Of a stretch of 56,592 nucleotides of DNA, positions 1 through 6,769 are shown one piece after another. The notes under the pieces were generated by a model. It searched no databases and was not told the origin of the DNA. It saw only the letters and a program-made list of their open reading frames with translations. The position numbers and the translations under genes are program-made. The stretch covers positions 1-56,592 of IMG/VR virus record IMGVR_UViG_3300035666_000025. One strand, written 5' to 3'. This stretch comes from a virus. Numbering within the stretch: position 1 is the stretch's first letter; the number at the start of each line of letters is the position of its first letter.

Positions 1-22
1 CATGCAACCACAGGGAAACTTG

Positions 23-72
23 TTGACATAGTGTTCGATACATGAAACACTTTAGACTCCGCAAACTTTAGA
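23..72 (+). promoter_or_regulatory. Candidate early promoter/operator at left edge
   Basis: A perfect TTGACA -35 box lies at 23-28. No convincing -10 box follows at 16-18 bp; the best hexamer, AACACT, matches only three positions. The octamer ACTTTAGA occurs twice (49-56 and 65-72), one and a half helical turns apart, between the -35 box and the first ATG at 81. This arrangement suits a promoter with a repeat operator feeding the plus-strand early operon, but it is only a candidate. Confidence 0.35.
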
Positions 73-80
73 GCAAACTC

Positions 81-248
81 ATGGAAAGAAATGATGAATG
101 GCAGTTGATGATGCAAGAGCGCGAGCAGATCACTGAAGAAAGTTTTCTGCGAGCGATGAACGGCATCGCTACCCAGCAAGACTGGAAATGGCTGGCTGCC
201 GAGTTAGGACTAACTTTTTACACGAAGGAAGAGCATGTTTATATCTGA
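81..248 (+). CDS. Small hypothetical early protein (55 aa)
   Basis: This is an uninterrupted 55-codon frame, ATG to TGA, starting right after the putative promoter and overlapping the start of the next gene (ATG at 235) by 14 bp. The protein is rich in charged residues and Trp (MERNDEW at the N-terminus, DWKWLAAELGL near the C-terminus) and is probably helical. I do not recognise a family. Being first in the operon and overlapping the next gene supports a real gene; function is unknown. Confidence 0.55.
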   Translation: MERNDEWQLMMQEREQITEESFLRAMNGIATQQDWKWLAAELGLTFYTKEEHVYI

Positions 249-954
249 AGGCGGAAGTAACACGGAACGTACATTCAAACTGGTGCCCACTGGTAGCCAC
301 CTTGCTATCTGCTACGGCATTGTGGATCTGGGCACCCAACAGTATGTCTACCAGGGCGAGCAGAAGGCCGGCAAGATGCTGCGTTTGCTGTTTGAGTTGC
401 ATGGCGAGGACGGCGATGGTCAGCCGCTTACGCTTGATGATGGCAGGCCGCTGTCCATCAGCCAGCGCTATACGAAGTCACTGCACGAGAAGGCCAAGCT
501 GCGGCAGCACATCGTCTCTTGGCGCGGCGGTAAAGATCTGACGCCTGAAGAGCTTGGTCAAATGCCTGGGAGGACGGGTTACAACATCCGCGGCCTGATC
601 GGTAAGCATTGCATGTTGACTATCAAGCATTCGATTAAAAACGATAAGACCTTTGCAAACGTCGATGGCATCACGCAAGTGCCTGCAGTCATTCGCAAGC
701 TTGGCCTGCCCGATATGGTTAACAGCGAGGTCTACTTCAGCTTTGATGAATTCTCGATGGACGATTTCAACAAGGTCAGCCAAGGGCTGCAGAAGGTGAT
801 TACGTTGTCGCCTGAGTATCAGCGTGCCACCACGAGCCGTGCGCCGGTAACGGGAAGGCCGTCGAAGCAGGCAGAGGCCGAGGATTGGTTCGATAAGCAC
901 GAGAGGACTAATGCCAACAAGGGCATGGACGAAGACGACGACATTCCCTTCTGA
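235..954 (+). CDS. Conserved phage protein, probable ssDNA-binding/recombination accessory
   Basis: This 239-aa protein starts at an ATG overlapping the upstream small gene. It has a compact N-terminal beta-rich region (PTGSHLAICYGIVDLGTQ), a central segment with KHCMLTIKHS and NVDGIT strands, and a disordered acidic C-terminal tail ending DEDDDIPF. An acidic, aromatic-ended tail after an OB-like beta domain is typical of ssDNA-binding proteins of the SSB and gp2.5 type. Related proteins sit beside exonuclease and recombination genes in many phages, and here a PD-(D/E)XK nuclease lies 1.3 kb downstream. The architecture is seen; ssDNA binding is inferred. It could instead be an uncharacterised replication protein. 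Confidence 0.65.
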   Translation: MFISEGGSNTERTFKLVPTGSHLAICYGIVDLGTQQYVYQGEQKAGKMLRLLFELHGEDGDGQPLTLDDGRPLSISQRYTKSLHEKAKLRQHIVSWRGGKDLTPEELGQMPGRTGYNIRGLIGKHCMLTIKHSIKNDKTFANVDGITQVPAVIRKLGLPDMVNSEVYFSFDEFSMDDFNKVSQGLQKVITLSPEYQRATTSRAPVTGRPSKQAEAEDWFDKHERTNANKGMDEDDDIPF

Positions 955-981
955 TCTCTATAACACTTAAGGACGACACAC

Positions 982-1458
982 ATGGACACTTTTGTAACAC
1001 GCGAACACATCGAAAAGAAAATCAAAGAAAAGATTTTTCTCGTGCTGCCTGATGGTTGCACAACGGTATGTCACGTCACGATGTTGAACGGCTATTTTGT
1101 AACTGGCACCAGCACTTGCGAGCGTGGCAATTTCAATATTGAGTCTGGTAAGGAAGTCTCTTTTCAAAACGTGCTTGATCAACTTTGGCACTTCGAGCGA
1201 TATGCAAAAGCCGAGATTGAGTACATCCAAGGTAGCAAGTCGTTTGTGCTTAATGCTATGGAAGTAAAAGCCATGAAAGATTCTGGCGTCTGGCAAGACC
1301 CGATTAAACGAGCGAATGCCATACAAGGGTATGTCAAAGCCAGAAATGAAGCTTATGAGAAAGCAAACGAGGCACGAGAAGATCTTAAAAAGATTTCTGC
1401 GCCATGGGGAGTTAAGAAAGACGGCACACCCCGTCGTAAACCAGGACCACGGAAATGA
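982..1458 (+). CDS. Gp49/Gp66-like phage protein with basic C-terminal tail
   Basis: The 158-aa protein carries near its N-terminus the signature of the N4 Gp49 / Sf6 gene 66 family (residues about 22-75: LPDGCTTVCHVTMLNGYFVTG, then a DQLWHFE helix). Family function is unknown. The C-terminal half is helical and ends in a basic Pro-rich tail (KKDGTPRRKPGPRK) resembling an AT-hook-type DNA-binding tail. The stop overlaps the next start by 4 bp (ATGA), so the two are translationally coupled. The region is visibly richer in A+T than the flanking genes. Confidence 0.7.
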   Translation: MDTFVTREHIEKKIKEKIFLVLPDGCTTVCHVTMLNGYFVTGTSTCERGNFNIESGKEVSFQNVLDQLWHFERYAKAEIEYIQGSKSFVLNAMEVKAMKDSGVWQDPIKRANAIQGYVKARNEAYEKANEAREDLKKISAPWGVKKDGTPRRKPGPRK

Positions 1459-1703
1459 AGAAAACACCCAAGGCTCCACGAGCCTATCCAACACCAGAAA
1501 CAGTCGGCATGCGCATTAATGACAAGTTGGTAGAGACGTATGACGTGCCCGTCTTCAAGCTCAAAGGCATGGTCATCGTGCCGCACTACAGCAAGCGTGA
1601 TGTGTGGGTGATGCCTGGTGGCCAGGAAACCAGCGCTGATGAGTTAATCAGCTTAGGGGCTGTGACATCGACTGAGAAGCTTTGGTCGAGGTATTGGCTA
1701 TGA
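1455..1703 (+). CDS. Hypothetical protein (82 aa)
   Basis: An 82-aa protein whose ATG overlaps the previous stop. It has a basic, Pro-rich start (MKKTPKAPRAYPTPE) and then a beta-rich core containing KLKGMVIVPHY and VWVMPGG. No family is recognised and there are no Cys, signal or membrane segments. The ATGA coupling to the Gp49/66-like gene is the main support that it is real. Confidence 0.55.
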   Translation: MKKTPKAPRAYPTPETVGMRINDKLVETYDVPVFKLKGMVIVPHYSKRDVWVMPGGQETSADELISLGAVTSTEKLWSRYWL

Positions 1704-1743
1704 CTACATGCAACGAACCTTTTAACCTTTGAGGGGTATGCCA

Positions 1744-2277
1744 ATGGGCGTCGATGAACTTCTCACAAGACTTGAAGCTCGTCCTAGAGAGGAGTTTCTA
1801 AAAAACTTGAGGGCTAAATGGCAAGAGTCTATTGAGACACATGGCGCTCATTGCCCGGTATGTAATCGCTGGGGGAAGATATACGCTAGGGCTATCAACA
1901 AAACGATGGCCTATAGCCTGATCTGGCTTTGCAGTGCTCCCGCTGATGAGCATGGTTGGGTAGATGTCCCCAATTCCAACAACATGCGCGTGATTCGTTC
2001 TAATCAACTCCCTACCCTTCGATGGTGGGATTTGGTAGAGCGTATGGCAACCGATGATACCTCCGTGAAGCATTCAGGGCTTTGGCGTGTAACCGAACTA
2101 GGAAAAGACTTTGTTCACGGGCGCGTTACGGTGCCCGAGAAGGTTTATACCTACAACGCCGAAGTTATTTCTAACAGCGACAAGCGAATCAGCATCTGGC
2201 AATGCTTCAAAATTCAGTTTGACTACCAAGAGATCATGAATCAAATGTTTCCTGGCCGGCAACAATCACTATTTTGA
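1744..2277 (+). CDS. Conserved hypothetical phage protein with CxxC and winged-helix-like region
   Basis: I chose the ATG at 1744 because GAGGGG lies at good spacing before it; ATG 1738 and TTG 1729 are alternatives. The protein is about 177 aa. It has a single CPVC pair that could be half of a zinc ribbon, and a C-terminal segment (SGLWRVTELGKDFVHGRVTVP) of the kind seen in a widespread family of small phage proteins that ends in a winged-helix-like fold. Function is unknown. It lies 6 bp upstream of the exonuclease gene, so it is co-transcribed with it. Confidence 0.6.
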   Translation: MGVDELLTRLEARPREEFLKNLRAKWQESIETHGAHCPVCNRWGKIYARAINKTMAYSLIWLCSAPADEHGWVDVPNSNNMRVIRSNQLPTLRWWDLVERMATDDTSVKHSGLWRVTELGKDFVHGRVTVPEKVYTYNAEVISNSDKRISIWQCFKIQFDYQEIMNQMFPGRQQSLF

Positions 2278-2283
2278 GGGTTT

Positions 2284-3027
2284 ATGGAAATCAAAGCACC
2301 ACTTAAAGAGGGTGGCCACTGGTATGACCGCCAGGGTAATCCGCGCTATACGGTCAAAGGAGCCAATGGCCGAGAACGCAACACAACGCTCAGAGACGCA
2401 CGCAAGTACGATCTGGTACCGAGTGTCACAACCATCTTAAACGTCGCAGCCAAGCCCGGCCTGGAGGCCTGGAAGCAGCAGCAACTGCTGTTGGCAGCAC
2501 TAACCCTTCCCAAGCTCGATGACGAGTCGATTGACGCCTACGCTGACCGTGTTCTGGAGGATAGCAAGCGGCAGGCTGCAGAGGCTCGTGACTTGGGCAC
2601 GGAGATACACGCCAAGGTCCAAGGAGCCTTCGAGGGTGGGCCTGAGAACGACTACTCGACCAGCGTCAAGTCACTGCTACGCCACGCCTACGGTGAGCAG
2701 GATTGGATAAGCGAGAAAAGCTTTTGTCACCCGCAAGGGTTTGGCGGCAAGGTAGACCTGCACTGCAAGGCCGCGGTGGTGGATATCAAGACCAAAGCAT
2801 TTGGCCCGCAGGATGATCCGCAAGGCTACGACGAGCATTTGATGCAGCTATCTGCCTATCGCTCCGGGCTAATCCTGCCCAATGCGCGATGCGCCAACCT
2901 ATTTGTATCCACCACGCACCCCAATCTCGTGTCGATTTACGAGTGGACGCCTGAAGATGCAGACCGAGGCTGGGAGATGTTTGAGGCGCTTTTGCGGTTC
3001 TGGCAGGTAAAAAATAATCATTGGTAA
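2284..3027 (+). CDS. PD-(D/E)XK nuclease (Cas4/RecB-like exonuclease)
   Basis: This 247-aa protein carries the full PD-(D/E)XK nuclease pattern. It has an early His in LGTEIHAKV (about 105-111), a Glu at 144, Asp158 in GGKVDLH, the D-x-K pair in VVDIKTK (Asp167, Lys169), and the QLSAY helix motif (188-192) of RecB/Cas4-type exonucleases. Such enzymes resect DNA ends for phage recombination. With the ssDNA-binding-like protein upstream, and RusA-like and Ref-like nucleases in the other operon, it probably forms the phage's recombination set. There is no four-Cys iron-sulfur cluster of the full Cas4 type. Nuclease fold is confident; polarity and role are inferred. Confidence 0.85.
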   Translation: MEIKAPLKEGGHWYDRQGNPRYTVKGANGRERNTTLRDARKYDLVPSVTTILNVAAKPGLEAWKQQQLLLAALTLPKLDDESIDAYADRVLEDSKRQAAEARDLGTEIHAKVQGAFEGGPENDYSTSVKSLLRHAYGEQDWISEKSFCHPQGFGGKVDLHCKAAVVDIKTKAFGPQDDPQGYDEHLMQLSAYRSGLILPNARCANLFVSTTHPNLVSIYEWTPEDADRGWEMFEALLRFWQVKNNHW

Positions 3028-3028
3028 G

Positions 3029-3107
3029 ACAAGCGGTAGATCTCAGCGGTACAAGCGGTAGGTAGGGTGTTTACAAGTGGACTAAATACGGGCAATATCC
3101 TACCTAC
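3029..3107 (+). promoter_or_regulatory. Promoter bracketed by inverted repeat, with two direct repeats upstream
   Basis: TTTACA at 3070-3075 and CAATAT at 3093-3098, with a 17-bp spacer, form a candidate promoter. A 9-bp inverted repeat, GTAGGTAGG (3058-3066) and CCTACCTAC (3099-3107), brackets it exactly. Just upstream, ACAAGCGGTAG occurs twice (3029-3039 and 3051-3061) with a period of 22 bp, two helical turns, as expected for a repressor or activator binding the same face. It would control the genes from 3149 onward. ACAAGTGGACTAAA (3073-3086) recurs on the minus strand at 52187-52200. Confidence 0.5.
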
Positions 3108-3148
3108 AGCAACCGCTGATTAACAGAGTAACTAACACGGAGAAAGCA

Positions 3149-3436
3149 ATGAACAACGACATCAACAGCATCGACACCCTCGGCAATATCTTGGCTCAGA
3201 TCGCAGACCTTGAGAAACAAGCCGATGCAATCAAGGCCCAGCTTCGGGATGCAGCCACGCTCCCAGGCGGTAGCAACAGCTTCGAGGGTTCGCTCTTCAA
3301 AGCCACCGTTGTTGCGCAAGACCGCGCTACGGTCAACTACAAAAAACTTCTTGTTGAGCTTGGTGCTACTGACGAGCAAGTCGCACGTCACACCAGCCGC
3401 AGCATCAGCTTTGCTGTACGCGTTACCAGCCGCTAA
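3149..3436 (+). CDS. Hypothetical coiled-coil protein (95 aa)
   Basis: A 95-aa protein with SD GGAG (in ACGGAGAAAGCA) before ATG 3149. The N-terminal 40 residues form a heptad-like helix (NILAQIADLEKQADAIKAQL), followed by a small beta region with SFEGSLFKATVV and a C-terminal SISFAVRV strand. The pattern resembles short phage proteins of unknown function that bind partner proteins or DNA. It is the first gene after the bracketed promoter, so it is probably the leader of a regulated sub-operon. Confidence 0.6.
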   Translation: MNNDINSIDTLGNILAQIADLEKQADAIKAQLRDAATLPGGSNSFEGSLFKATVVAQDRATVNYKKLLVELGATDEQVARHTSRSISFAVRVTSR

Positions 3437-3442
3437 TCAACT

Positions 3443-3457
3443 GGGGGCCTAGCCCCC
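3443..3457 (+). promoter_or_regulatory. Intercistronic hairpin GGGGGC-CTA-GCCCCC
   Basis: A perfect 6-bp GC stem with a 3-nt loop lies 7 nt after the stop at 3436 and immediately before the SD (GGAGG) of the gene at 3470. There is no U-tract, so it is not a standard terminator. It may define an mRNA 3' end, protect the upstream message, or tune access to the next ribosome site. Confidence 0.5.
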
Positions 3458-3469
3458 TTGGAGGACGCC

Positions 3470-3679
3470 ATGATCAAACTGATTGAATCTGACAAATACG
3501 ATCTGCGTATGCAGGTCTGCAATGTGGTCGAGACGGCCAACAACTTGAACCGCACATTGGCAAGTGAGTATCAAGATCTTGATGGCTATCAACTCAACGC
3601 CTTCGCTCGCTTGCAAAAAGAAATGGAAGAGCTTGAGTCGATGTTCAAGCACATCAGAAACAGGAGGAGAGCAGCATGA
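3470..3679 (+). CDS. Hypothetical small helical protein
   Basis: I chose ATG 3470 because GGAGG sits 7 nt upstream; the in-frame TTG at 3458 would overlap that SD. The 69-aa product is mostly helical and charged (KLIESDKYDLRMQV, ending HIRNRRRAA), with a possible coiled coil in its second half and a basic C-terminus. No family is recognised. Its stop overlaps the next start (ATGA). Confidence 0.55.
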   Translation: MIKLIESDKYDLRMQVCNVVETANNLNRTLASEYQDLDGYQLNAFARLQKEMEELESMFKHIRNRRRAA

Positions 3680-4032
3680 GCATGCCAGAAATCGTGAAGC
3701 GCACAGTTGCGCAGGCCATCAAATTGCTTGACGCATCAGGTGTTAAGTACAAGATTATTGACCAGGACGGCAATGAGTTTGGTGATCTTATTGTTTCCAC
3801 GCCTAAAAAAACTAGCAAGACTTATAAGCATCCGCCGGGGACAATGTACAGGTTTTATCACCCGTTGATCAAAGACATGAAAGTTGGCGATGTTGTTGCT
3901 ATCAAAAACTTTGACTTCGAGCCAAAAGCATTGCAAGGCGCAATCACTGGATGGGCTACAGAGCATTGGGGCAAAGGGTCTTACAAGACTTGTGTTGTTG
4001 GTTCCGATGTTGAAATTCTTCGTTGTTCATAA
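3676..4032 (+). CDS. Hypothetical protein (118 aa)
   Basis: The gene starts at an ATG overlapping the previous stop. The N-terminus has an amphipathic helix (EIVKRTVAQAIKLLDASG) followed by a beta-rich domain with VGDVVAIKNFDFEP, and the AIKLLDAS helix could be part of a small HTH-like fold. The YKIIDQDGNEFGDL start of the beta domain recalls small phage regulatory proteins, but I cannot name a family. The gene is A+T-richer than its neighbours, which hints at separate acquisition. Confidence 0.55.
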   Translation: MSMPEIVKRTVAQAIKLLDASGVKYKIIDQDGNEFGDLIVSTPKKTSKTYKHPPGTMYRFYHPLIKDMKVGDVVAIKNFDFEPKALQGAITGWATEHWGKGSYKTCVVGSDVEILRCS

Positions 4033-4042
4033 GGAGGCGAAT

Positions 4043-4231
4043 ATGAAAACAGGTGGACCAGCGTTTCCAATCAAAGGTCCAGTAATGACTAGCGATGAGC
4101 AAGGCATGACCCTGCGCGACTACTTTGCGGCCAAGGCCATGCAAGCACTGGCGCAGGGGAATTATTTTGATGCAACCGCGAGGCAGGCTTACATGATTGC
4201 AGACGCCATGCTCGAAGCGAGGGAGAAATGA
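4043..4231 (+). CDS. Small conserved phage protein (GMTLRDYFAAKAMQ type)
   Basis: The start is ATG 4043, preceded by AAGGAGG at ideal spacing; the longer open frame upstream is an overlap with the previous gene. The 62-aa product follows a pattern seen in many phages: a GGPAFP start, GMTLRDYFAAKAMQAL in the centre, and a C-terminal helix AYMIADAMLEAR. Function is unknown. The stop overlaps the next start by 4 bp. Confidence 0.7.
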   Translation: MKTGGPAFPIKGPVMTSDEQGMTLRDYFAAKAMQALAQGNYFDATARQAYMIADAMLEAREK

Positions 4232-4428
4232 CACCCGGCACACGCGTGAAGACACCTCGAGGGCTTGGCGTCCTCGAGCACATCCAAGATGACGGGACCT
4301 GCGCAGTCCGATTGATCAATGACCGTGAGTGGCCGTTTCCCGAGTGGATTTACCTGCAACGCAATCAAGTCAAGCTGGCATTCAAACCCAAGCCAGATCT
4401 GTCAACTTATGAGGAGGCACCGTTCTGA
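4228..4428 (+). CDS. Hypothetical protein (66 aa), small beta-barrel-like
   Basis: A 66-aa product coupled by ATGA to the upstream gene. The pattern MTPGTRVKTPRGLG, then VLEHIQDDGTCAVRL, resembles small SH3/KOW-like barrels (a GTRV..P.G.G strand and turn followed by a V.L strand). It ends in EEAPF. It may bind nucleic acid or a host protein, but no function can be assigned. Its final base overlaps the next ATG (TGATG). Confidence 0.6.
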   Translation: MTPGTRVKTPRGLGVLEHIQDDGTCAVRLINDREWPFPEWIYLQRNQVKLAFKPKPDLSTYEEAPF

Positions 4429-4721
4429 TGGAACAAGTTTACTTACAGCACCTGGGCACTTGCCCCATCTCGAAGTTTGAGACAAGCAAGCTTAAACCCG
4501 TAACCAAGCGGCCCTACAAGTTTGGCGTGAGCGCTTGCTACTCACCTGCCCCTAGGAACCATTACAGCCATGACCAGGACTGGGTGTATGACCTGATGGT
4601 ACTTGACCGCACGCCCTATCAAATGATTCGCTACAAGGGCCTCCAGTGGCTGCTGTACGCCCTTTTTGCCGGCGCTGTTATCTACTTCAGCAACGGCGTT
4701 GCACAGTGGGCAGCGCGGTAA
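4428..4721 (+). CDS. Hypothetical membrane-anchored protein (97 aa)
   Basis: The soluble N-terminal 70 residues contain several aromatic and Pro residues (CYSPAPRNHYSHDQDW). One membrane segment follows near the C-terminus (WLLYALFAGAVIYFSNGVA). There is no signal peptide, so it is probably a tail-anchored inner-membrane protein. It overlaps the neighbouring genes by single bases and is followed by a second tiny membrane protein. An early role at the host envelope is possible. Confidence 0.55.
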   Translation: MEQVYLQHLGTCPISKFETSKLKPVTKRPYKFGVSACYSPAPRNHYSHDQDWVYDLMVLDRTPYQMIRYKGLQWLLYALFAGAVIYFSNGVAQWAAR

Positions 4722-4828
4722 TGGCTGACCTTATGGATTGGCTTATCACGATGTTTGGTGTCGGCTCGATCGGGCTGATTGTGTTTCTAATCTATGTTTT
4801 ATGGAGCATGCCCTATGGCGAAGAGTGA
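4721..4828 (+). CDS. Tiny single-span membrane protein (35 aa)
   Basis: ATG 4721 overlaps the upstream TAA (TAATG). The product is a short N-terminus (MADLMDWLITMFG), a single membrane helix (IGLIVFLIYVLW) and a short tail. It looks like other one-span phage micropeptides. It is far from the lysis cassette at 20.9-22.5 kb, so I do not call it a holin. It is supported only by its coupling and hydrophobic character. Confidence 0.45.
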   Translation: MADLMDWLITMFGVGSIGLIVFLIYVLWSMPYGEE

Positions 4829-5054
4829 TGATCGATTGACGCTGATTGCCGCAGCGCTTAACGGGATCTTGTCCCGCGGCATTGAGCATTACAAGGATGG
4901 ACCTTATTCACTGGATACGCCTGAGCGCATTGCGACTTTGGCTATCCGTATTGCAGACGCAACCCTGGAAATTAGCAATGAAAGACTACCAAAACCCCGA
5001 AGTGCAAATCCAAGTCCTGATCGAGTACATGATGGTGATGATCGCCAGGCGTGA
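4815..5054 (+). CDS. Hypothetical protein (79 aa)
   Basis: Starts at ATG 4815 inside the end of the 35-aa gene. Residues 1-55 read as a compact helical domain (LTLIAAALNGILSRGIEHY, then IATLAIRIADATLE). The last 25 residues are Pro- and Asp-rich and run over the start of the next gene at 4978, so they may be only overlap. No family is recognised. Confidence 0.5.
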   Translation: MAKSDDRLTLIAAALNGILSRGIEHYKDGPYSLDTPERIATLAIRIADATLEISNERLPKPRSANPSPDRVHDGDDRQA

Positions 5055-5151
5055 CTGGCATGGTGTCAGTGATGCAGCTAACGACATCCGCGAACTCGAG
5101 GCCGAGCAAGAAGGTCCCAACTTCCTGCGCAGGAGTCAGGAGCATGCTTAG
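4978..5151 (+). CDS. Small conserved phage protein (WHGVSDAANDIREL type)
   Basis: A 57-aa product from ATG 4978, overlapping the previous gene by about 77 bp in another frame. The core DWHGVSDAANDIRELEA is a pattern I recognise from numerous phage small proteins, usually with VLIEYMM-like hydrophobics just before it. Function is unknown. The recognisable core is the reason to prefer this frame over a shadow reading. Confidence 0.55.
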   Translation: MKDYQNPEVQIQVLIEYMMVMIARRDWHGVSDAANDIRELEAEQEGPNFLRRSQEHA

Positions 5152-5305
5152 CGATGCTGACATCAGGGCCTGTGCTGACAGTGTCCCTGACTCACTAACG
5201 GCTGACCACTGGCTCTATGCCTTTGCTCGTGCCATTGAAGCGATGGTATTGCGCAAGCAAGCTTGTAACGATGATTGGCGTGACAGAGAAGGCGATCGCG
5301 CATGA
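5144..5305 (+). CDS. Hypothetical protein (53 aa)
   Basis: A 53-aa frame from ATG 5144, overlapping the upstream gene by 8 bp, with its stop overlapping the next ATG (ATGA-type coupling at 5302). It starts MLSDADIRACADSV and has a helical, aromatic centre (HWLYAFARAIEAM). No family is recognised; gene order and overlap are the support. Confidence 0.5.
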   Translation: MLSDADIRACADSVPDSLTADHWLYAFARAIEAMVLRKQACNDDWRDREGDRA

Positions 5306-5634
5306 TCAAGATGAATGAATTGTTGTACGCACGAATGATCAAGATGCTGATGGATGGCTGCACTGCGTACAACATCTGCGATGAGACAGGGCTGCATTTG
5401 GTAACGGTCCAGTCTTATCTCAGGGCCTTACACAAGGAAGGCGTGACTCACATCACGGGCTGGGTGAAGAACTCCCGCGGTGTGGATGCCACGCACATTT
5501 ACAAGCTTGGTATCGGTGAGGACAAGCCACGGTCAAAGATGACACGGGCTGAGATTGCCAAACGATACCGGTTCAGACAACGGTTGCGCGCACGCATGGA
5601 GCGTGAGCGGATTGCTTTAGGGGTAAGACCATGA
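5302..5634 (+). CDS. Winged-helix/HTH DNA-binding protein
   Basis: A 110-aa protein with a clear helix-turn-helix at about residues 14-42 (LMDGCTAYNICDETGLHL then TVQSYLRALHKEG). A wing-like beta hairpin with HITGW and ATHIYKLG follows, then an Arg-rich C-terminal helix (RFRQRLRARMERER). This is the layout of small MarR/ArsR-size phage regulators. It is probably a transcriptional regulator of phage genes and a candidate for binding the repeat operators at 3029-3107. DNA binding is well supported; the target is inference. Confidence 0.7.
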   Translation: MIKMNELLYARMIKMLMDGCTAYNICDETGLHLVTVQSYLRALHKEGVTHITGWVKNSRGVDATHIYKLGIGEDKPRSKMTRAEIAKRYRFRQRLRARMERERIALGVRP

Positions 5635-6395
5635 GCGGTGATCACAATCAATTTCAAAAACCAAAGTCATATTTAGACGACATGAATGAAGTCAGAAAAG
5701 CCTTAGAAATGGCGTTAATGGCACTAGAAGACGCCAACGATATGTTTAGCAATGATTGCAGCGTCGAAGATGTTTATGCCGATGAAATTGAGGCATTGAC
5801 TAAGGTGCTTGAGAAGAAGTCTTTTGAGTGTCCGAGGTGTGGGCATTGTTGCCAAGCAGATCAGCCAGCACAGCAGGAGCCTGTGGCGTGGATGCATACC
5901 ACTGGAACAGGGCATGTGTACTTCCGCAAAAAGCCGCAAGACAAGGTATTCAACCCACAGCCTGTGTACACCGCACCACCAAAGCGTGAGTGGGTTGGGT
6001 TGACGGATGAGGAGATTGACGCCCTGAGCCAAGCACCTTCGTTGACCGATGAATTGATGGACTGCGTTGATCGGTTGGGGTCTGAGGCTGACACTGTTGA
6101 TCCGCGTGTTTGGCAGCACTTGTTGGTGTACGCGCCGAAGCCTGAGGAGGAGCCGGTGGCGTGGATTACCGATGGGGGCAAGGGGGAACTTTGGTGGCAT
6201 CGCTCATCAAAGTTCGATGAAGAAGGCAGCCTGATCGGCCCCAATCAAGATGACATACCTCTCTACACCGCACCGCCAAAGAAACAATGGGTTGGGCTGA
6301 CATTAAATGAAGCAGAAGATTTCTACGAAAAATACACTGACAGGGCGGAGCTTATAAACGCCATAGACAGATTCCTTGAGGAGAAGAACGCATGA
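5631..6395 (+). CDS. Repeat-containing phage protein ('EPVAW...YTAPP' type)
   Basis: A 254-aa protein. It begins with a helical region and a Cys cluster (CPRCGHCC, about 64-71). It then contains two copies of a module that starts EPVAW, runs through a short beta region and ends YTAPPK-(R/K)-(E/Q)WVGLT (about residues 83-125 and 174-218). This modular pattern is widespread in phages of Gram-negative bacteria and its function is unknown. The duplication and the Cys pair suggest a small metal-binding interaction module. It is coupled on both sides by ATGA overlaps. Confidence 0.6.
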   Translation: MSGDHNQFQKPKSYLDDMNEVRKALEMALMALEDANDMFSNDCSVEDVYADEIEALTKVLEKKSFECPRCGHCCQADQPAQQEPVAWMHTTGTGHVYFRKKPQDKVFNPQPVYTAPPKREWVGLTDEEIDALSQAPSLTDELMDCVDRLGSEADTVDPRVWQHLLVYAPKPEEEPVAWITDGGKGELWWHRSSKFDEEGSLIGPNQDDIPLYTAPPKKQWVGLTLNEAEDFYEKYTDRAELINAIDRFLEEKNA

Positions 6396-6769
6396 CAGAC
6401 GAAGAACTGTTGAGGTATGCCGCAAAAGCGGCGGGGTATGTTGAGCCAACCATGTATAGGCCAAAAACAAACTGTCTTTTGTGGGTCGGGAAGGAGTCCG
6501 GCGCATCCATATGGAGTCCATTTCACGACGACAAAGATGCTTTTCACTTGATGATTGATTTAGACATCGGCGTTCACCACGGCTGGACATTCGCAGATGA
6601 GAAGGTGCCGTATGCAAATGTGTGCGCTCAACATATCCCGTCGATGATTGAGGTCGGGGAAATAAAGGGTGATGACCCAAAAGCCGCAACTCGCCGCGCC
6701 ATCGTCAGAGCCGCCGCTGAGATTGGTAAAAACATGGAGAAGGACACCATAAGGGAGCGCAATGAATGA
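6392..6769 (+). CDS. ABA-sandwich-like phage protein
   Basis: A 125-aa protein with an N-terminal helix (TDEELLRYAAKAAGY) and a central W-x-P-x-x-DDxDAF motif (SPFHDDKDAFHLMIDL) typical of the phage 'ABA sandwich' family. It ends in a helix ATRRAIVRAAAEIG, which is also frequent in that family. Function of the family is unknown. It starts at an ATGA overlap. Confidence 0.65.
   Translation: MTDEELLRYAAKAAGYVEPTMYRPKTNCLLWVGKESGASIWSPFHDDKDAFHLMIDLDIGVHHGWTFADEKVPYANVCAQHIPSMIEVGEIKGDDPKAATRRAIVRAAAEIGKNMEKDTIRERNE

Noticed and set aside
4721-4828. Early one-span membrane peptide as a holin
   Set aside because: It lies far from the endolysin and in an early operon; the lysis cassette has better candidates.
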